Positions 10,315 through 20,350 are shown, counted from the stretch's first letter. The stretch: 64,000 nt of DNA from Flavobacterium sp. I-STPP5a (GCF_009764685.1 NZ_VHLM01000075.1:1-64000); one strand, 5' to 3'. A program made the numbers and translations. Notes: generated from the sequence alone by a model not told the origin.

Positions 10315-13221
10315 TTATTTTATACTCATAAAGTATCCGATTAAATTTTCTTTTTGATTTAATTCCAGTTTTTTTCTTAATCGATATCTAGCCAAATCTA
10401 CTCCTCCCGTTGATATGTTCATGAATTCAGCAATTTCTTTTGTAGACATGTTCATTAATAAATAAGTTGCCAGGTCCATTTCTCTTGGTGTAATATTAGG
10501 ATGCTTTTCCTTTAATTTTTTTAGAAAATCAAAGTGAACATTTTTAAGGTGTTTTTCAAGATCCTTCCAGCTTTTATCAATACTAACTTCTTTGATAATG
10601 CTTTTGTTTAATTTATTAAATTGAGTCTTTGCTGCTTCGTCAAATGAGGCTGTATTGATGTCTTTTAACCTTTGAATAATTCCGTTTAATGTTTTGTTTT
10701 TTTTAACTACCTGTATTGTGTTGTTCACTAATTCTTTGTCTTTTGACAATAGTTTCATTTGCAACTTGTCATTTTCTAGTTTTTCTATTTCTTTCTCTAA
10801 TTTATATTGTTCTAATCTTATCTTAGTTTCTTTCTCTAAATATAATCTTCTTTGTTCTAAGGTTTCAGCATATTTGTTTTTTCTTATTTTCATTCTAATT
10901 CTAAATCGAATATAGAATACCGAACCTGTTACAATTAGTAAATATAATATGTAAGCTGATGAATGTCTGTACCAAGGAGGAGTCACTCTGAATTCAAAAG
11001 AAGTTTCAACCGATTGAATCTTAAAGCTGTTTCGTGCTTTCACCTTCATTATATAATTGCCCTCTTTTAAATTAGTATATTCTTTTATGGTGTTGTTTGA
11101 CCAAGCACTCCACTTTTCGCCAAAACCTTCCAGCTGATAGGAGAATTCGATATTTTCTAGATTTTCGTAAGAAGGGGACGAAAATGTAAACTTTACTTGA
11201 TTTGAGTCATAAGGCAACTCATACTTAATCCTTTTGTCTTGCTTATTTCCTAAATATATGGTGTCTCCAGGAAATGTAAAACTTTGTATATGAGCAATCG
11301 GTTTTGATATAGATTTAATTTCGAGAGTAGCATCATAGTGTGCCAGACCATCTGTTAATCCTATAAAAGTGTTTTTGGAATCAATAGTATTTATAGACAT
11401 ATAATTGGCTACTAATTTTCCGGTCAAACTTGAAAAAGGAGTTATGACATGTTTATATTTATTGTTTCCAACTTTTCTCAGCGTTCCCATTGACTCATCA
11501 TAGAAGTACCAAAGATTTCCATTAATATCTTCGGTTAATTTTTTAATTTTTGGAATGAACTTAAAGATATTGGTCATTATTGTATCCTCTACAAATGTGC
11601 CTTGTGCTATTGAATAATTGTAAAAAATATTATTAGATTCAAAATATACTTTATTATTTATTATTTGAAGACTTCCAACGCCCATATTTTTTTTAGAAAA
11701 TTGAGTAAAGGTTTTAATGGTCTTAGTTTTTCTTAAATCATTATTCAGGACAATCTGATGAATATATTGATCTTTTTTTAGCCATAAATAATCTTTATCA
11801 ATTTCAAATGAATTGGATGATTTGTCGATGCCCTCTATTTTATTTCTAAATTTCATTCCTGAACTTGTTTTCTCAAAAACAGAAAAACCATTATAATTTG
11901 CTCCTATAAAAAAATTAGGATTATTAGGTATTGATTTAAATCCATAATATCCATTGGGATCAAGGTTTTTAATCATTTTTCCATTTTCTATAAGTAGAGC
12001 TCCTTTGTTGCTGGCGCATATCAATTCTCCATTGATTACCTGTACATTCCAGGCTTGAGTAGTAGTTCCTTCAATAAGCCTAAAGGAACCTTCTTTAAAA
12101 TCTGTGTTCCAAGGATGAAAAAAAACACCTTGATTAGTTGCAACATACAAATTGCCTTTATGCACAACAGATGAATAAACCGTGCCTAAATTATAGCTAA
12201 ATCCAAAATAGGTTAGAAATGAATTTTCGTTTACATATGCAATTCCATTATCCAATCCTAGCCATAGATTATTGCTATTGTCTATAAATGAAGTAAGAAC
12301 TGTATTGTTTTGAAGCCCTTTGGTACGATCGATATGCTGCATGATGTTTCCATTTAGATCGCAAACTATGATGCCATCTAGGACTGAATTAATTACAATA
12401 TATTTATTTTTGTAGAGGACACATCCTAGAGAGCCATTCTTTTTTATAAAAGTATTTGCTTCGGTATTCCAAGACACTGCCTGATTGTTTGTTAGTATAA
12501 AAAGACCTTTATCCAAAGTAGCGGTTAGGATCTTATTTTTTTCTAATGCAACCATGCCCCAAATTTCTGAATTATTTAAAGTTTTTAATCCCTTAATATA
12601 ATGCAGTTTGCCCTTTTTATATTCTAAAATTCCAGATGAAATATCTTGAATATACAATTTGGAATTGGTTAGAAATGAAAATTGAAATCTTTTTGGTGCT
12701 TTTATTATTTTAATCTTGTTGTTTTTGTAAATAAAGATTCGGTCGAAGGATTGAAAAATAACTTCATCTTTATAGAGATGTATTTTCCAGATAAAGTCAA
12801 TTATCCCCAATGTTTTTTTATCTAATGAGCCGGAAATAGAAAAATATTCGAGTTTCCCTTTTGAATTGGCTTTAAAATAGCCAAACTCATTATAACAACC
12901 CACGTATATTTTTCCAGTTGAGTCTACTTTCAAACATTTAATAGCATCCGAATTTTTTGCTTTGTATTTGTTCCATTTTGACCCGTCAAACTGCAAAAGA
13001 CCGTCATTATTTCCAAAATAGAGATTGCCATTTTTATCTTGGTCAATATTCCAGTTTTGTGTTCCACCCTTATATTCTGTTCTGGTATAATTTTTTATAA
13101 GGGGTAGACCAATTTTTTTTACTTGTCCAAAAAATGATATTGGTAGGCATAGAAAAATAGAAATCAATATAAATTTGATCAATATCATGTATTGATCTTT
13201 ATTATTAGTTTGGGTTTTCAT
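10315..13221 (-). CDS. PUL regulator: propeller repeats, triple-Y domain, TM segment, LuxR-type HTH
   Basis: A 968-residue membrane-bound regulator transcribed divergently from the adjacent susC. The ATG at 13221 is used here; an ATG 11 codons inside (13188) begins directly with the hydrophobic signal sequence and is an equally good start. The order is: two-component-regulator beta-propeller repeats with NGNLYFGNNDGL and NNLWLGLDNGIAYVNE motifs, a Y_Y_Y domain near 669-725 (YQLEGFGEKWSAWS), a transmembrane helix near 760, a basic coiled coil near 775-830, and a C-terminal LuxR-type helix-turn-helix (ITPREMDLATYLLMNMSTKE). It lacks the histidine kinase, phosphoacceptor and AraC domains of hybrid two-component PUL sensors. 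The likely job is to sense glucan oligosaccharide in the periplasm and control the PUL; direct DNA binding from the membrane is inference. Confidence 0.88.
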   Translation of the reverse strand: MKTQTNNKDQYMILIKFILISIFLCLPISFFGQVKKIGLPLIKNYTRTEYKGGTQNWNIDQDKNGNLYFGNNDGLLQFDGSKWNKYKAKNSDAIKCLKVDSTGKIYVGCYNEFGYFKANSKGKLEYFSISGSLDKKTLGIIDFIWKIHLYKDEVIFQSFDRIFIYKNNKIKIIKAPKRFQFSFLTNSKLYIQDISSGILEYKKGKLHYIKGLKTLNNSEIWGMVALEKNKILTATLDKGLFILTNNQAVSWNTEANTFIKKNGSLGCVLYKNKYIVINSVLDGIIVCDLNGNIMQHIDRTKGLQNNTVLTSFIDNSNNLWLGLDNGIAYVNENSFLTYFGFSYNLGTVYSSVVHKGNLYVATNQGVFFHPWNTDFKEGSFRLIEGTTTQAWNVQVINGELICASNKGALLIENGKMIKNLDPNGYYGFKSIPNNPNFFIGANYNGFSVFEKTSSGMKFRNKIEGIDKSSNSFEIDKDYLWLKKDQYIHQIVLNNDLRKTKTIKTFTQFSKKNMGVGSLQIINNKVYFESNNIFYNYSIAQGTFVEDTIMTNIFKFIPKIKKLTEDINGNLWYFYDESMGTLRKVGNNKYKHVITPFSSLTGKLVANYMSINTIDSKNTFIGLTDGLAHYDATLEIKSISKPIAHIQSFTFPGDTIYLGNKQDKRIKYELPYDSNQVKFTFSSPSYENLENIEFSYQLEGFGEKWSAWSNNTIKEYTNLKEGNYIMKVKARNSFKIQSVETSFEFRVTPPWYRHSSAYILYLLIVTGSVFYIRFRIRMKIRKNKYAETLEQRRLYLEKETKIRLEQYKLEKEIEKLENDKLQMKLLSKDKELVNNTIQVVKKNKTLNGIIQRLKDINTASFDEAAKTQFNKLNKSIIKEVSIDKSWKDLEKHLKNVHFDFLKKLKEKHPNITPREMDLATYLLMNMSTKEIAEFMNISTGGVDLARYRLRKKLELNQKENLIGYFMSIK

Positions 13222-13546
13222 ATGATTTATTTACTTATTTGGCATGAGATAAATTATATTTTTAAATGTCTTTTGAGCTGAATCTAAGGCACTTTTACAT
13301 ATTTTGAGCTAAAGTATCTAATTTATAGTAATTGGAAATATTTTTTGAATTAATATTTTTTTTAAGAAATGTTTTTTAATTTATAATTAATTCAAAATAA
13401 AGTAAATAGGACTTTTTTGATAATATTTTGTAATACCTACAGAGTGTTTATGATGTGATTTTGTAATGATTCTAAATTCTGAATTTAAAAATTTAAAACA
13501 TAATATTGTATCAAATAACTAACATATAACCAAAATAATCAGAAAA
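13222..13546. promoter_or_regulatory. Divergent control region between PUL regulator and susC
   Basis: This 325-bp, very AT-rich region must carry the promoters for the regulator (minus) and the susC operon (plus). It contains a 9-bp direct repeat TTTTGAGCT at 13271-13279 and 13302-13310, each followed by nAA. The 31-bp spacing is about three helical turns, so both copies would lie on one face of DNA, as expected for a tandem operator. No exact TAnnTTTG match was found close to susC; TGATTTTG near 13456 is one base off. Confidence 0.45.
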
Positions 13547-16500
13547 ATGAAATTATTAAAAACATTTATTTTTTGTATTTCATCAATCTTATTCTCAGTT
13601 CACGGCTATGCGCAGGAAGCATCCGTTGTAGGTAAAGTGATTGATGATAATGGGATGCCAATACCAGGGGCAACCATAGTATTAAAGGGAACCTCTACAT
13701 CAGCTACATCAGATTTTGATGGGGGGTTTCAAATAAAAGCTCCAAAAGGTGGAGTTCTCACAATTAGTTTTATAGGCTATAAAACGGTTGAGACTGTCAT
13801 TAATAGTCAAACAGCGGTACTGGTAAAAATGTTTGAATCATCACAGGATTTAAATGAAGTTGTGGTAGTAGGGTATGGAACTCAAAAGAAGGTTTTATTA
13901 ACTGGAGCAATATCAGGAGTTAAAGCTGCTCAGCTAAAAGATTTACCTATTAGTAGAGTAGAACAAGCTTTACAAGGCAGAGTTTCTGGAGTTACTATAG
14001 CTGCAAATGCTGGACAGCCAGGATCTTCTTCAACAATTCGTGTTAGGGGTATTACTTCAATTGGTAACAATGATCCTCTATGGGTAGTTGATGGTGTTGT
14101 AGTTGACAATGGGGGTATTGGTTATCTAAACCAAGCAGATATTGAAACTATGGATGTGTTGAAAGATGCTGCTTCTCAGGCAATTTATGGTGCACGTGCT
14201 GCAGCTGGAGTAATTCTTATTACTACAAAAAAGGGGAAATCGGGTAAAATGAGTGTGTCTTATAATGGATATACCGGTTTTTCTCAAGCGGCTAGAAAGT
14301 TAGATTTACTGGATGCAGCTCAGTACACTACATTAATGAATGAGCGTTATGCTAATGGTTATGTTCAATCTCCTGACAATCCTTTTATACTTCCTTATTC
14401 GTCTACAACCGCTTACGGAAAAGGAACCAATTGGCAAGATGCTATTTTTAATGACAGTGCATTGCGAACTGGACATGAATTAAGTTTAAGTGGTGGAAAT
14501 GATCTTTCTACTTTTTATGTGTCTTTTGGATTATTAGATCAAGAAGGAATTGTTGCCTCTCAAATTTCTAATTACAACAGAAAGAATATTCGTTTAAATT
14601 CTACACACAAAATTTTGAAAGGATTGACTTTTGGTCAAACATTAGGTTATTCTAATGAAAAAAATATGGGATTAGGGAATACTAATAGTGAGTTTGGTGG
14701 GCCTTTAAGTTCGGCAATTAATCTTGATCCTACTACGCCACTTGTAGTTACTGATCCCGTAGAAGCTAATCTTTACCCGTATGCAAATCAAACAGGGATT
14801 TTTAGAGATTCAAATGGAAATCCATATGGAATATCTCAGGTTGTAGGTCAGGAAATGAGTAATCCACTGGCATATATTCAATCTAGATTAGGAAATTATG
14901 GTTGGTCTGATAATTTTGTTGGAAATGCATATTTAGAGCTGGAGGTGATTAAAGGTTTAAAGGTTAAAAGTACCGTGGGTGGTAAATTAGCTTATTGGGG
15001 TTCAGAAAGTTTTAATCCTGTATCGTTCTTTAACTCTTCTACTATAAATTCAGTAAATAGTCTAGGCAGAGGAACTAACAAAGGTTTTGGATGGAATGTT
15101 GAAAATACAATTTCTTACAACAAAAAAATTGGCGAACATAATTTTACAGTTTTGGGTGGTCAGGGTGCTTATGTTGATAATATTTCTTCTGGGACTTATG
15201 TAACTTATAAAAATATTCCTGCTAATAATTTTAATGATGCCTCATTTGGTTATGGTGCTGTAAAAGATGATATTACTGCAAGTGCTTACAATGGTTATGA
15301 GCACATTGTTACATCTTTATTTGCTAGAGCTACTTATGATTATAAAGAAAAATATTTATTCACTGGAAATATTCGTCGTGATGGCTCTTCTCGTTTTGGA
15401 GCAAACAACAAATATGGTGTTTTCCCATCATTTTCTTTAGGTTGGGTTCCAACAAATGAAGATTTTTGGCCACAGAACAATGTCATAACAAGTCTAAAAG
15501 TTAGAGGTGGTTATGGAATTGTAGGGAGTGATGCTATAGGTGATTTTAAATATCTGGCTACTATTAGTGGAGGACGAAATTACACTGTAGGTAACCAAGG
15601 TTCAGTTGTGATAGGAAATAGCCCAAATGCACCAGCTAACCCTGATTTACGATGGGAAGAAACCAGCCAAGGGAACATTGGATTTGATGCAATATTTTTC
15701 AATGGCCTTAACTTTGTAATAGATTTTTATAACAAAAAAACTACAGGAATTTTACAAGACATTAAGCTGCCTGGTTATGTAGGAACCACTGGAAATCCTT
15801 CTGCAAATATTGCTGATATGGAAAACAAGGGGGTTGATATTGAATTAGGATATAGAAAAAAAATTGGACAAGTTAATTTTAAATTAGGAGGTAACATTTC
15901 CTATGTTGAAAATAAAGTAACCTTTTTAGGTAATGACATCAAATTTATTGATGGAAACGCTTCATTTCAAAGTATGGGTAATATTACCAGAACACAAGTT
16001 GGTCATCCCATAAATTCATTTTACGGTTATAAAACACAAGGAATTTTTCAGAATCAAAATGAGGTAAATGCGTATACAAATGCTTCTGGAGGTTTAGTGC
16101 AACCGAATGCTAAGCCAGGAGATTTTAGATGGCAAGACACAAATGCTGATGGGAAGATTACTGATGATGATAAAACATTCATCGGAAATTCACTTCCAAA
16201 ATTTACTTATGGTATTACATTAAATGTAGATTTCAAAAATTTTGATTTAGTAGTATTCGCGCAAGGTGCTGTTGGAAATAAAATTTTCCAAGGATTAAGA
16301 AGGTTAGATGTTGTAAATGCTAATTATCAAACGTCTGCTTTAGGACGCTGGAATGGAGAAGGAACTAGTAATTCTTATCCAAGATTAACAACAGCAGACG
16401 GCAATAAAAACTTCACAAATGCATCTGATTTTTATTTAGAAGATGGTGATTACTTACGTTTTAAAACGATACAATTTGGCTATAGCTTACCGAGCGATAA

Positions 16501-16675
16501 AATTGGTAAAATAGGATTGTCAAAAACTAGAATTTATGTAACTGGTGAAAACTTGTTCACATTTACTAAATACTCCGGTTATGATCCTGAAATTGGGGGT
16601 GGTGTAATTGGTGTTGATAAAGGATATTATCCACAGGCAAAATCATTTATGATCGGAATTAATTTACAATTTTAA
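13547..16675 (+). CDS. SusC/RagA-family TonB-dependent outer membrane transporter
   Basis: A 1042-residue outer-membrane barrel that imports oligosaccharides together with the SusD protein encoded 11 bases downstream. A signal peptide ends at GYAQ (cleavage after about A22). It is followed by a carboxypeptidase-regulatory-like domain (about 26-100; GKVIDDNGMPIPGATIVLKG), a TonB-box-like segment EVVVVGYGTQ near 105, and the plug domain (SSTIRVRGITSIGNNDPLWV). The barrel ends in the typical aromatic C-terminus GINLQF. The length is normal for SusC. The signature sequence SIGNNDPLWVVDGV places it firmly in the SusC/RagA family. The glycan specificity cannot be read from this protein, but the enzymes downstream suggest beta-glucan. 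Confidence 0.96.
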   Translation: MKLLKTFIFCISSILFSVHGYAQEASVVGKVIDDNGMPIPGATIVLKGTSTSATSDFDGGFQIKAPKGGVLTISFIGYKTVETVINSQTAVLVKMFESSQDLNEVVVVGYGTQKKVLLTGAISGVKAAQLKDLPISRVEQALQGRVSGVTIAANAGQPGSSSTIRVRGITSIGNNDPLWVVDGVVVDNGGIGYLNQADIETMDVLKDAASQAIYGARAAAGVILITTKKGKSGKMSVSYNGYTGFSQAARKLDLLDAAQYTTLMNERYANGYVQSPDNPFILPYSSTTAYGKGTNWQDAIFNDSALRTGHELSLSGGNDLSTFYVSFGLLDQEGIVASQISNYNRKNIRLNSTHKILKGLTFGQTLGYSNEKNMGLGNTNSEFGGPLSSAINLDPTTPLVVTDPVEANLYPYANQTGIFRDSNGNPYGISQVVGQEMSNPLAYIQSRLGNYGWSDNFVGNAYLELEVIKGLKVKSTVGGKLAYWGSESFNPVSFFNSSTINSVNSLGRGTNKGFGWNVENTISYNKKIGEHNFTVLGGQGAYVDNISSGTYVTYKNIPANNFNDASFGYGAVKDDITASAYNGYEHIVTSLFARATYDYKEKYLFTGNIRRDGSSRFGANNKYGVFPSFSLGWVPTNEDFWPQNNVITSLKVRGGYGIVGSDAIGDFKYLATISGGRNYTVGNQGSVVIGNSPNAPANPDLRWEETSQGNIGFDAIFFNGLNFVIDFYNKKTTGILQDIKLPGYVGTTGNPSANIADMENKGVDIELGYRKKIGQVNFKLGGNISYVENKVTFLGNDIKFIDGNASFQSMGNITRTQVGHPINSFYGYKTQGIFQNQNEVNAYTNASGGLVQPNAKPGDFRWQDTNADGKITDDDKTFIGNSLPKFTYGITLNVDFKNFDLVVFAQGAVGNKIFQGLRRLDVVNANYQTSALGRWNGEGTSNSYPRLTTADGNKNFTNASDFYLEDGDYLRFKTIQFGYSLPSDKIGKIGLSKTRIYVTGENLFTFTKYSGYDPEIGGGVIGVDKGYYPQAKSFMIGINLQF

Positions 16676-16686
16676 ATAAAAAAATT

Positions 16687-18198
16687 ATGAAATTTAAAAA
16701 TATAAAATATGTAGGTATTGCAGTTGGTTTACTTTTTACAGCTGCAGCCTGTAATGAAGAATTCTTATATGTTGATCCTAAGGGTCTTGAGTTAGTTGAT
16801 AATTATTATAAAAACGAAAATCAAGCATACTCTGGATTAATCGCTGTTTATGACATTATAGGCAAACAATCTAAAGGGTTTGATAATATGATTTGTATGA
16901 TGAATGCAGGTTCGGATGATTTTTTTGCTGGTGGTGGTAACGTTGGAGATGGAGTAGGAATTCATGCATTTGATAATTATACTTTAGATCAAATCAATAT
17001 GCCAGAAAGCTTTTGGAGTGATTTCTACCAAGGAATTTCACGTGCTAATATTTTAATCGAGAAGTTACCAGGAACTGCTATGGATGCTAATAAAAAAGCA
17101 CGATTTGTTGCAGAGGCAAAAGCACTTCGAGCGTATTATTATTTTGAGCTAGTGCGTACTTTTAAAAATATTCCTTTGATTTTACAACCTATTTCACCAT
17201 CACAAACATATAATATAGTGCAAGTTTCATCTGGTGTGGTTTATGCTCAAATTGAGAAAGATTTAATAGAAGCGAAAGCGGTCTTACCTAATACCTTAAT
17301 AGATGTTAAAACTGAAGCAGGCCGTCTAACTAAGGGATCTGTTCAAGCTTTATTAGGTAAAGTGTACTTGTATGAAAATAAAAACAACCTAGCTGCAACT
17401 GAACTTGCGGCAGTAAACGGTACGCCAGGAGGCACTAGTATTTATGGATATAAATTATTAGACAAGTTTGCAGACCTTTGGAAAATTAACAATAAATTCA
17501 ACTCAGAGGCCATTATTGAAATTATGCATACGGACAAAAGTAATGCTGATTGGAATTTTTGGGGTAGTGGTGCCGATGAAGGAAATAGTATAAATATTAT
17601 GGTAGGTCCCCGTGGTTACGAAAAAAAGACTGCTCTTGCTCCAGACTACGTTTCTGGATGGAGTTTCAATACAGTGACACCCGCTTTATATAATGTTTTA
17701 AAAGGTGATCCTCGTTTTGATGCCACAATAATAGATATGAAAGCATTGGATGCCGCTGGTGATGCTAAATGGAAACCTCATTATCAAGACACAGGATATT
17801 TTTTGAAAAAATTTGCACCATTAAACTCTGATACTTCTACAGGAGGAGGAGCAACAGCCTTAAATTACAAACAAGATGTTTATGCTATTCGTTTAGCAGA
17901 TACTTATTTAATGGAGGCAGAGGCACTTGGCGGAACAGGAGCTAGAGCACAAGCATTACTAGATGCGGTTAGAGCTAGAGTAGGATTAGCATCTGTGCCA
18001 GTTTCTATTGATGCCATTATGTTAGAAAGAAGAAAAGAATTAGCAGGTGAAGGACACCGCTGGTTTGATTTAGTGCGTACTGGAAAAGCAGCTACAGCTC
18101 TAGCTGATAAAGGGTTTATAGCTGGTAAAAATGAAATTTGGCCAATACCTTATAGTAACTTACCGAACACAAAAATCGTTCAAAATCCTAAATACTAA
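16687..18198 (+). CDS. SusD/RagB-family surface glycan-binding lipoprotein
   Basis: A 503-residue lipoprotein that forms the lid of the SusC transporter. The lipobox is FTAAAC with the acylated cysteine at position 22. TPR-like helices follow (EAKALRAYYYFELVRTFKN), and the C-terminal RagB/SusD signature GEGHRWFDLVRTGKA is clear. The gene starts 11 bases after susC and ends 18 bases before the next lipoprotein gene, so the three are very probably one transcript. Binding of laminarin-like glucan is inferred from the neighbouring GH16 and GH30 genes. Confidence 0.95.
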   Translation: MKFKNIKYVGIAVGLLFTAAACNEEFLYVDPKGLELVDNYYKNENQAYSGLIAVYDIIGKQSKGFDNMICMMNAGSDDFFAGGGNVGDGVGIHAFDNYTLDQINMPESFWSDFYQGISRANILIEKLPGTAMDANKKARFVAEAKALRAYYYFELVRTFKNIPLILQPISPSQTYNIVQVSSGVVYAQIEKDLIEAKAVLPNTLIDVKTEAGRLTKGSVQALLGKVYLYENKNNLAATELAAVNGTPGGTSIYGYKLLDKFADLWKINNKFNSEAIIEIMHTDKSNADWNFWGSGADEGNSINIMVGPRGYEKKTALAPDYVSGWSFNTVTPALYNVLKGDPRFDATIIDMKALDAAGDAKWKPHYQDTGYFLKKFAPLNSDTSTGGGATALNYKQDVYAIRLADTYLMEAEALGGTGARAQALLDAVRARVGLASVPVSIDAIMLERRKELAGEGHRWFDLVRTGKAATALADKGFIAGKNEIWPIPYSNLPNTKIVQNPKY

Positions 18199-18216
18199 TT
18201 GTTAAAATGACATTTT

Positions 18217-19083
18217 ATGAACTCACATATAATTAAAAAGAAGGGAATTTTACTAATGTTTGCTATGGCTGCTATCGTAAATTTCACAAGCTGTCAGCCC
18301 GAAGACCAGTTTACTAACAATGGCTTAACTCCAACAACTGTTGACGCATCATTTAAAGTTACACCTGTTGAAGGTAAAACTAATGTATATAATGTTGTTG
18401 CACAACCAAAAGGAGTGTTAAGATCTATTTGGGATACAGGTTCAGGATTTGCTGATGGAAAAATGAATTTTGAAATTTCATTACCAGACGCTGGAACTTA
18501 TACTATCGCTCATAAAGCTATAGGTGCAGGCGGTGCAACAGCTTTAGCAACGCAAAATATAATTGTAGCAACCTCAGATCCAGTGAAAGGAAATATCCTT
18601 AAAGGAGGAAGATTAACTAATAGTGAGGATTGGTCTAAATGGACAGTTACAAATCCAGGCTCTAGTGCCCGTATAAGTTTTGGCAGTGGTTCGGCTACTT
18701 TGACAGCTACTGGGTGGGCTGGTAACGGAATATATCAGGCAATTAATGTTGTTGCAGGTAAAAAATACGTAATAGACATGCTTACTTCTTCAACAACAGG
18801 AGGTAGTAATACTTGGTTCGAAGTGTATTGCGGTTATGCTGCACCAGTTACTGGAACGGATTATTCCGAAGGAGGAAAATTAAGAGCTTTAAGTACTTGG
18901 GACGGTTGTGCAACGGCTACTTTTTCAGGTAAAATTTCAGCTGTAGGCTGTAAGGCGGAAAACAATTTAGGAATATTCACTGCTACTAAAACAGGTACAG
19001 CATACCTTGTAATAAGAGGCGGTGGTGAAGATATGAAGGCTGGTATTAAAATTCAAGATATTGAAATGAGACTGTCTATGTAG
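18217..19083 (+). CDS. Surface glycan-binding lipoprotein (SusE-position; PKD plus CBM-like)
   Basis: A 288-residue lipoprotein with a signal sequence ending NFTSC, so the lipid-anchored residue is C26. Residues about 40-125 look like a PKD/Ig fold (FEISLPDAGTYTIAHKAIG). Residues about 128-288 form a second sandwich (GGRLTNSEDWSKWTV ... GIYQAINVVAGKKYVI) resembling CBM4/9-type carbohydrate-binding modules. No catalytic motif is seen. Its place right behind susD is where PULs encode the SusE/SusF-type surface glycan-binding protein, and PKD proteins at this position are typical of flavobacterial laminarin loci. A strong hairpin follows the gene. Confidence 0.8.
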   Translation: MNSHIIKKKGILLMFAMAAIVNFTSCQPEDQFTNNGLTPTTVDASFKVTPVEGKTNVYNVVAQPKGVLRSIWDTGSGFADGKMNFEISLPDAGTYTIAHKAIGAGGATALATQNIIVATSDPVKGNILKGGRLTNSEDWSKWTVTNPGSSARISFGSGSATLTATGWAGNGIYQAINVVAGKKYVIDMLTSSTTGGSNTWFEVYCGYAAPVTGTDYSEGGKLRALSTWDGCATATFSGKISAVGCKAENNLGIFTATKTGTAYLVIRGGGEDMKAGIKIQDIEMRLSM

Positions 19084-19137
19084 TAGTTTTTAATTAAATA
19101 AATTATTAGTTAAGTTTTAGTTAGGTTGAGTTTGTAG

Positions 19138-19168
19138 AATGGCCCATTCTCCATGATTATGGGCCATT
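19138..19168 (+). terminator. Strong GC-rich hairpin between transporter genes and hydrolase genes
   Basis: AATGGCCCAT and ATGGGCCATT pair perfectly around an 11-base loop, followed by TCTTTG rather than a full T-run. It may act as a leaky terminator or as a 3' stabiliser that lets susCD mRNA outlast the downstream enzyme mRNA. Confidence 0.6.
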
Positions 19169-19202
19169 TCTTTGATCTAATGTTTTAAAGGATAGTAAAA
19201 AA

Positions 19203-20267
19203 ATGAAAAAATATTTTTCTAAAATTAATTTGATTATTGTTTTGAACTGCTTTCTGTTTATTTCATGCAGCGGTTCAAATTCTGAAGAGTTTGATGTTGA
19301 TCAAAAACCAGCAAATCTAAAAGTAATAGCCACAATTGTAGGTGCCACTGATCAAAATCCAAACGGAGATGGAAGCGGCATGGTAAATTTTAATTTAACT
19401 GCAACAAATGCAACATCGTATAAAATAGTTTTAGGAAATGGAGAAACAAAGGAAATAACAAACGGAAGCTTTACTTACATCTATACTGCATCAGGTACTC
19501 ATACTTATACTTTGTATGTGTCTGCTTATAATGCTGGTAAATTTGTTAGCACATCATTATCTATTAAAGTTTTAGTAGAGCCTAAGTTGATTTGGTCTGA
19601 TGAGTTTAATACTGATGGTGCGCCTGATCCAAGTAAATGGACTTTCCAAATTTGGGATCCAGCGAGAGTGAACAACGAACTACAGTCCTATACCAATCGT
19701 TCTGAAAATACAATTGTTCAAGCTGGTGTTTTAAAAATAAAAGCCATCAGAGAAAAATACGGAAAGGGCGACTTCACTTCTGGAAGATTAGAATCCAATG
19801 GAAAATTCGATTTTACGTATGGCAAAGTAGTAATCCGGGCAAAAGTACCTACTGGAGTTGGGACCTGGCCTGCTGTTTGGATGCTGGGGAGTAATATAGG
19901 TAGTGTTGGATGGCCTGCATGTGGTGAAATAGATATTTTAGAATCGGTTGGAAAGGAGTTGAATGTCAATCATTCATCTTTACACTCTCCTGGACGTTCC
20001 GGTGCAACTCCAGATACAGGAACCATAAAAGTACCTAATGATAATACTGAATTTCATGTTTACACGGCTGATTGGACAGCAAGTTATATAAAGTTTTATG
20101 TAGATGATAAGTTGTTTTACACTTTTGTAAATTCAGATAAATTCCCATTCAATAAGAACTTTTATCTAATTGTAAACTTAGCAATGGGAGGCATTTGGGG
20201 AGGTCCTGTAGATGCTGGTTTTACCTCTTCTACTTTGGAAGTGGATTATATAAGGGTTTATAATTAG
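19203..20267 (+). CDS. GH16 endo-beta-1,3-glucanase (laminarinase) lipoprotein
   Basis: A 354-residue lipoprotein (lipobox FISC, C22). Residues about 38-125 form a PKD-like domain. The GH16 domain follows from LIWSDEFNTDGAPDPSKWTF to the end. The catalytic signature EIDILE is present, with E242 as nucleophile and E247 as acid/base, plus the flanking GTWPAVWMLG and YIRVYN end. The spacing and the WPACGEIDILE context are those of bacterial laminarinases (GH16_3) rather than agarases or carrageenases. It should cut beta-1,3-glucan at the cell surface before uptake. It follows the hairpin after the glycan-binding protein and probably belongs to the same regulon. Confidence 0.92.
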   Translation: MKKYFSKINLIIVLNCFLFISCSGSNSEEFDVDQKPANLKVIATIVGATDQNPNGDGSGMVNFNLTATNATSYKIVLGNGETKEITNGSFTYIYTASGTHTYTLYVSAYNAGKFVSTSLSIKVLVEPKLIWSDEFNTDGAPDPSKWTFQIWDPARVNNELQSYTNRSENTIVQAGVLKIKAIREKYGKGDFTSGRLESNGKFDFTYGKVVIRAKVPTGVGTWPAVWMLGSNIGSVGWPACGEIDILESVGKELNVNHSSLHSPGRSGATPDTGTIKVPNDNTEFHVYTADWTASYIKFYVDDKLFYTFVNSDKFPFNKNFYLIVNLAMGGIWGGPVDAGFTSSTLEVDYIRVYN

Positions 20268-20272
20268 AGAAG

Positions 20273-20280
20273 TAGTTTTG
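20273..20280 (+). promoter_or_regulatory. Possible -7 element (TAGTTTTG) upstream of the EEP gene
   Basis: TAGTTTTG matches TAnnTTTG exactly and lies 71 bases before the next start codon. It suggests an internal promoter in the PUL. No -33 element was recognised and chance matches are frequent in AT-rich DNA. Confidence 0.3.
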
Positions 20281-20350
20281 TGTTTTATACTTTAAATAAC
20301 TGATTTACGTATTACTAAATAAATGATTAATTCCTAAATAATAGAAAAAA

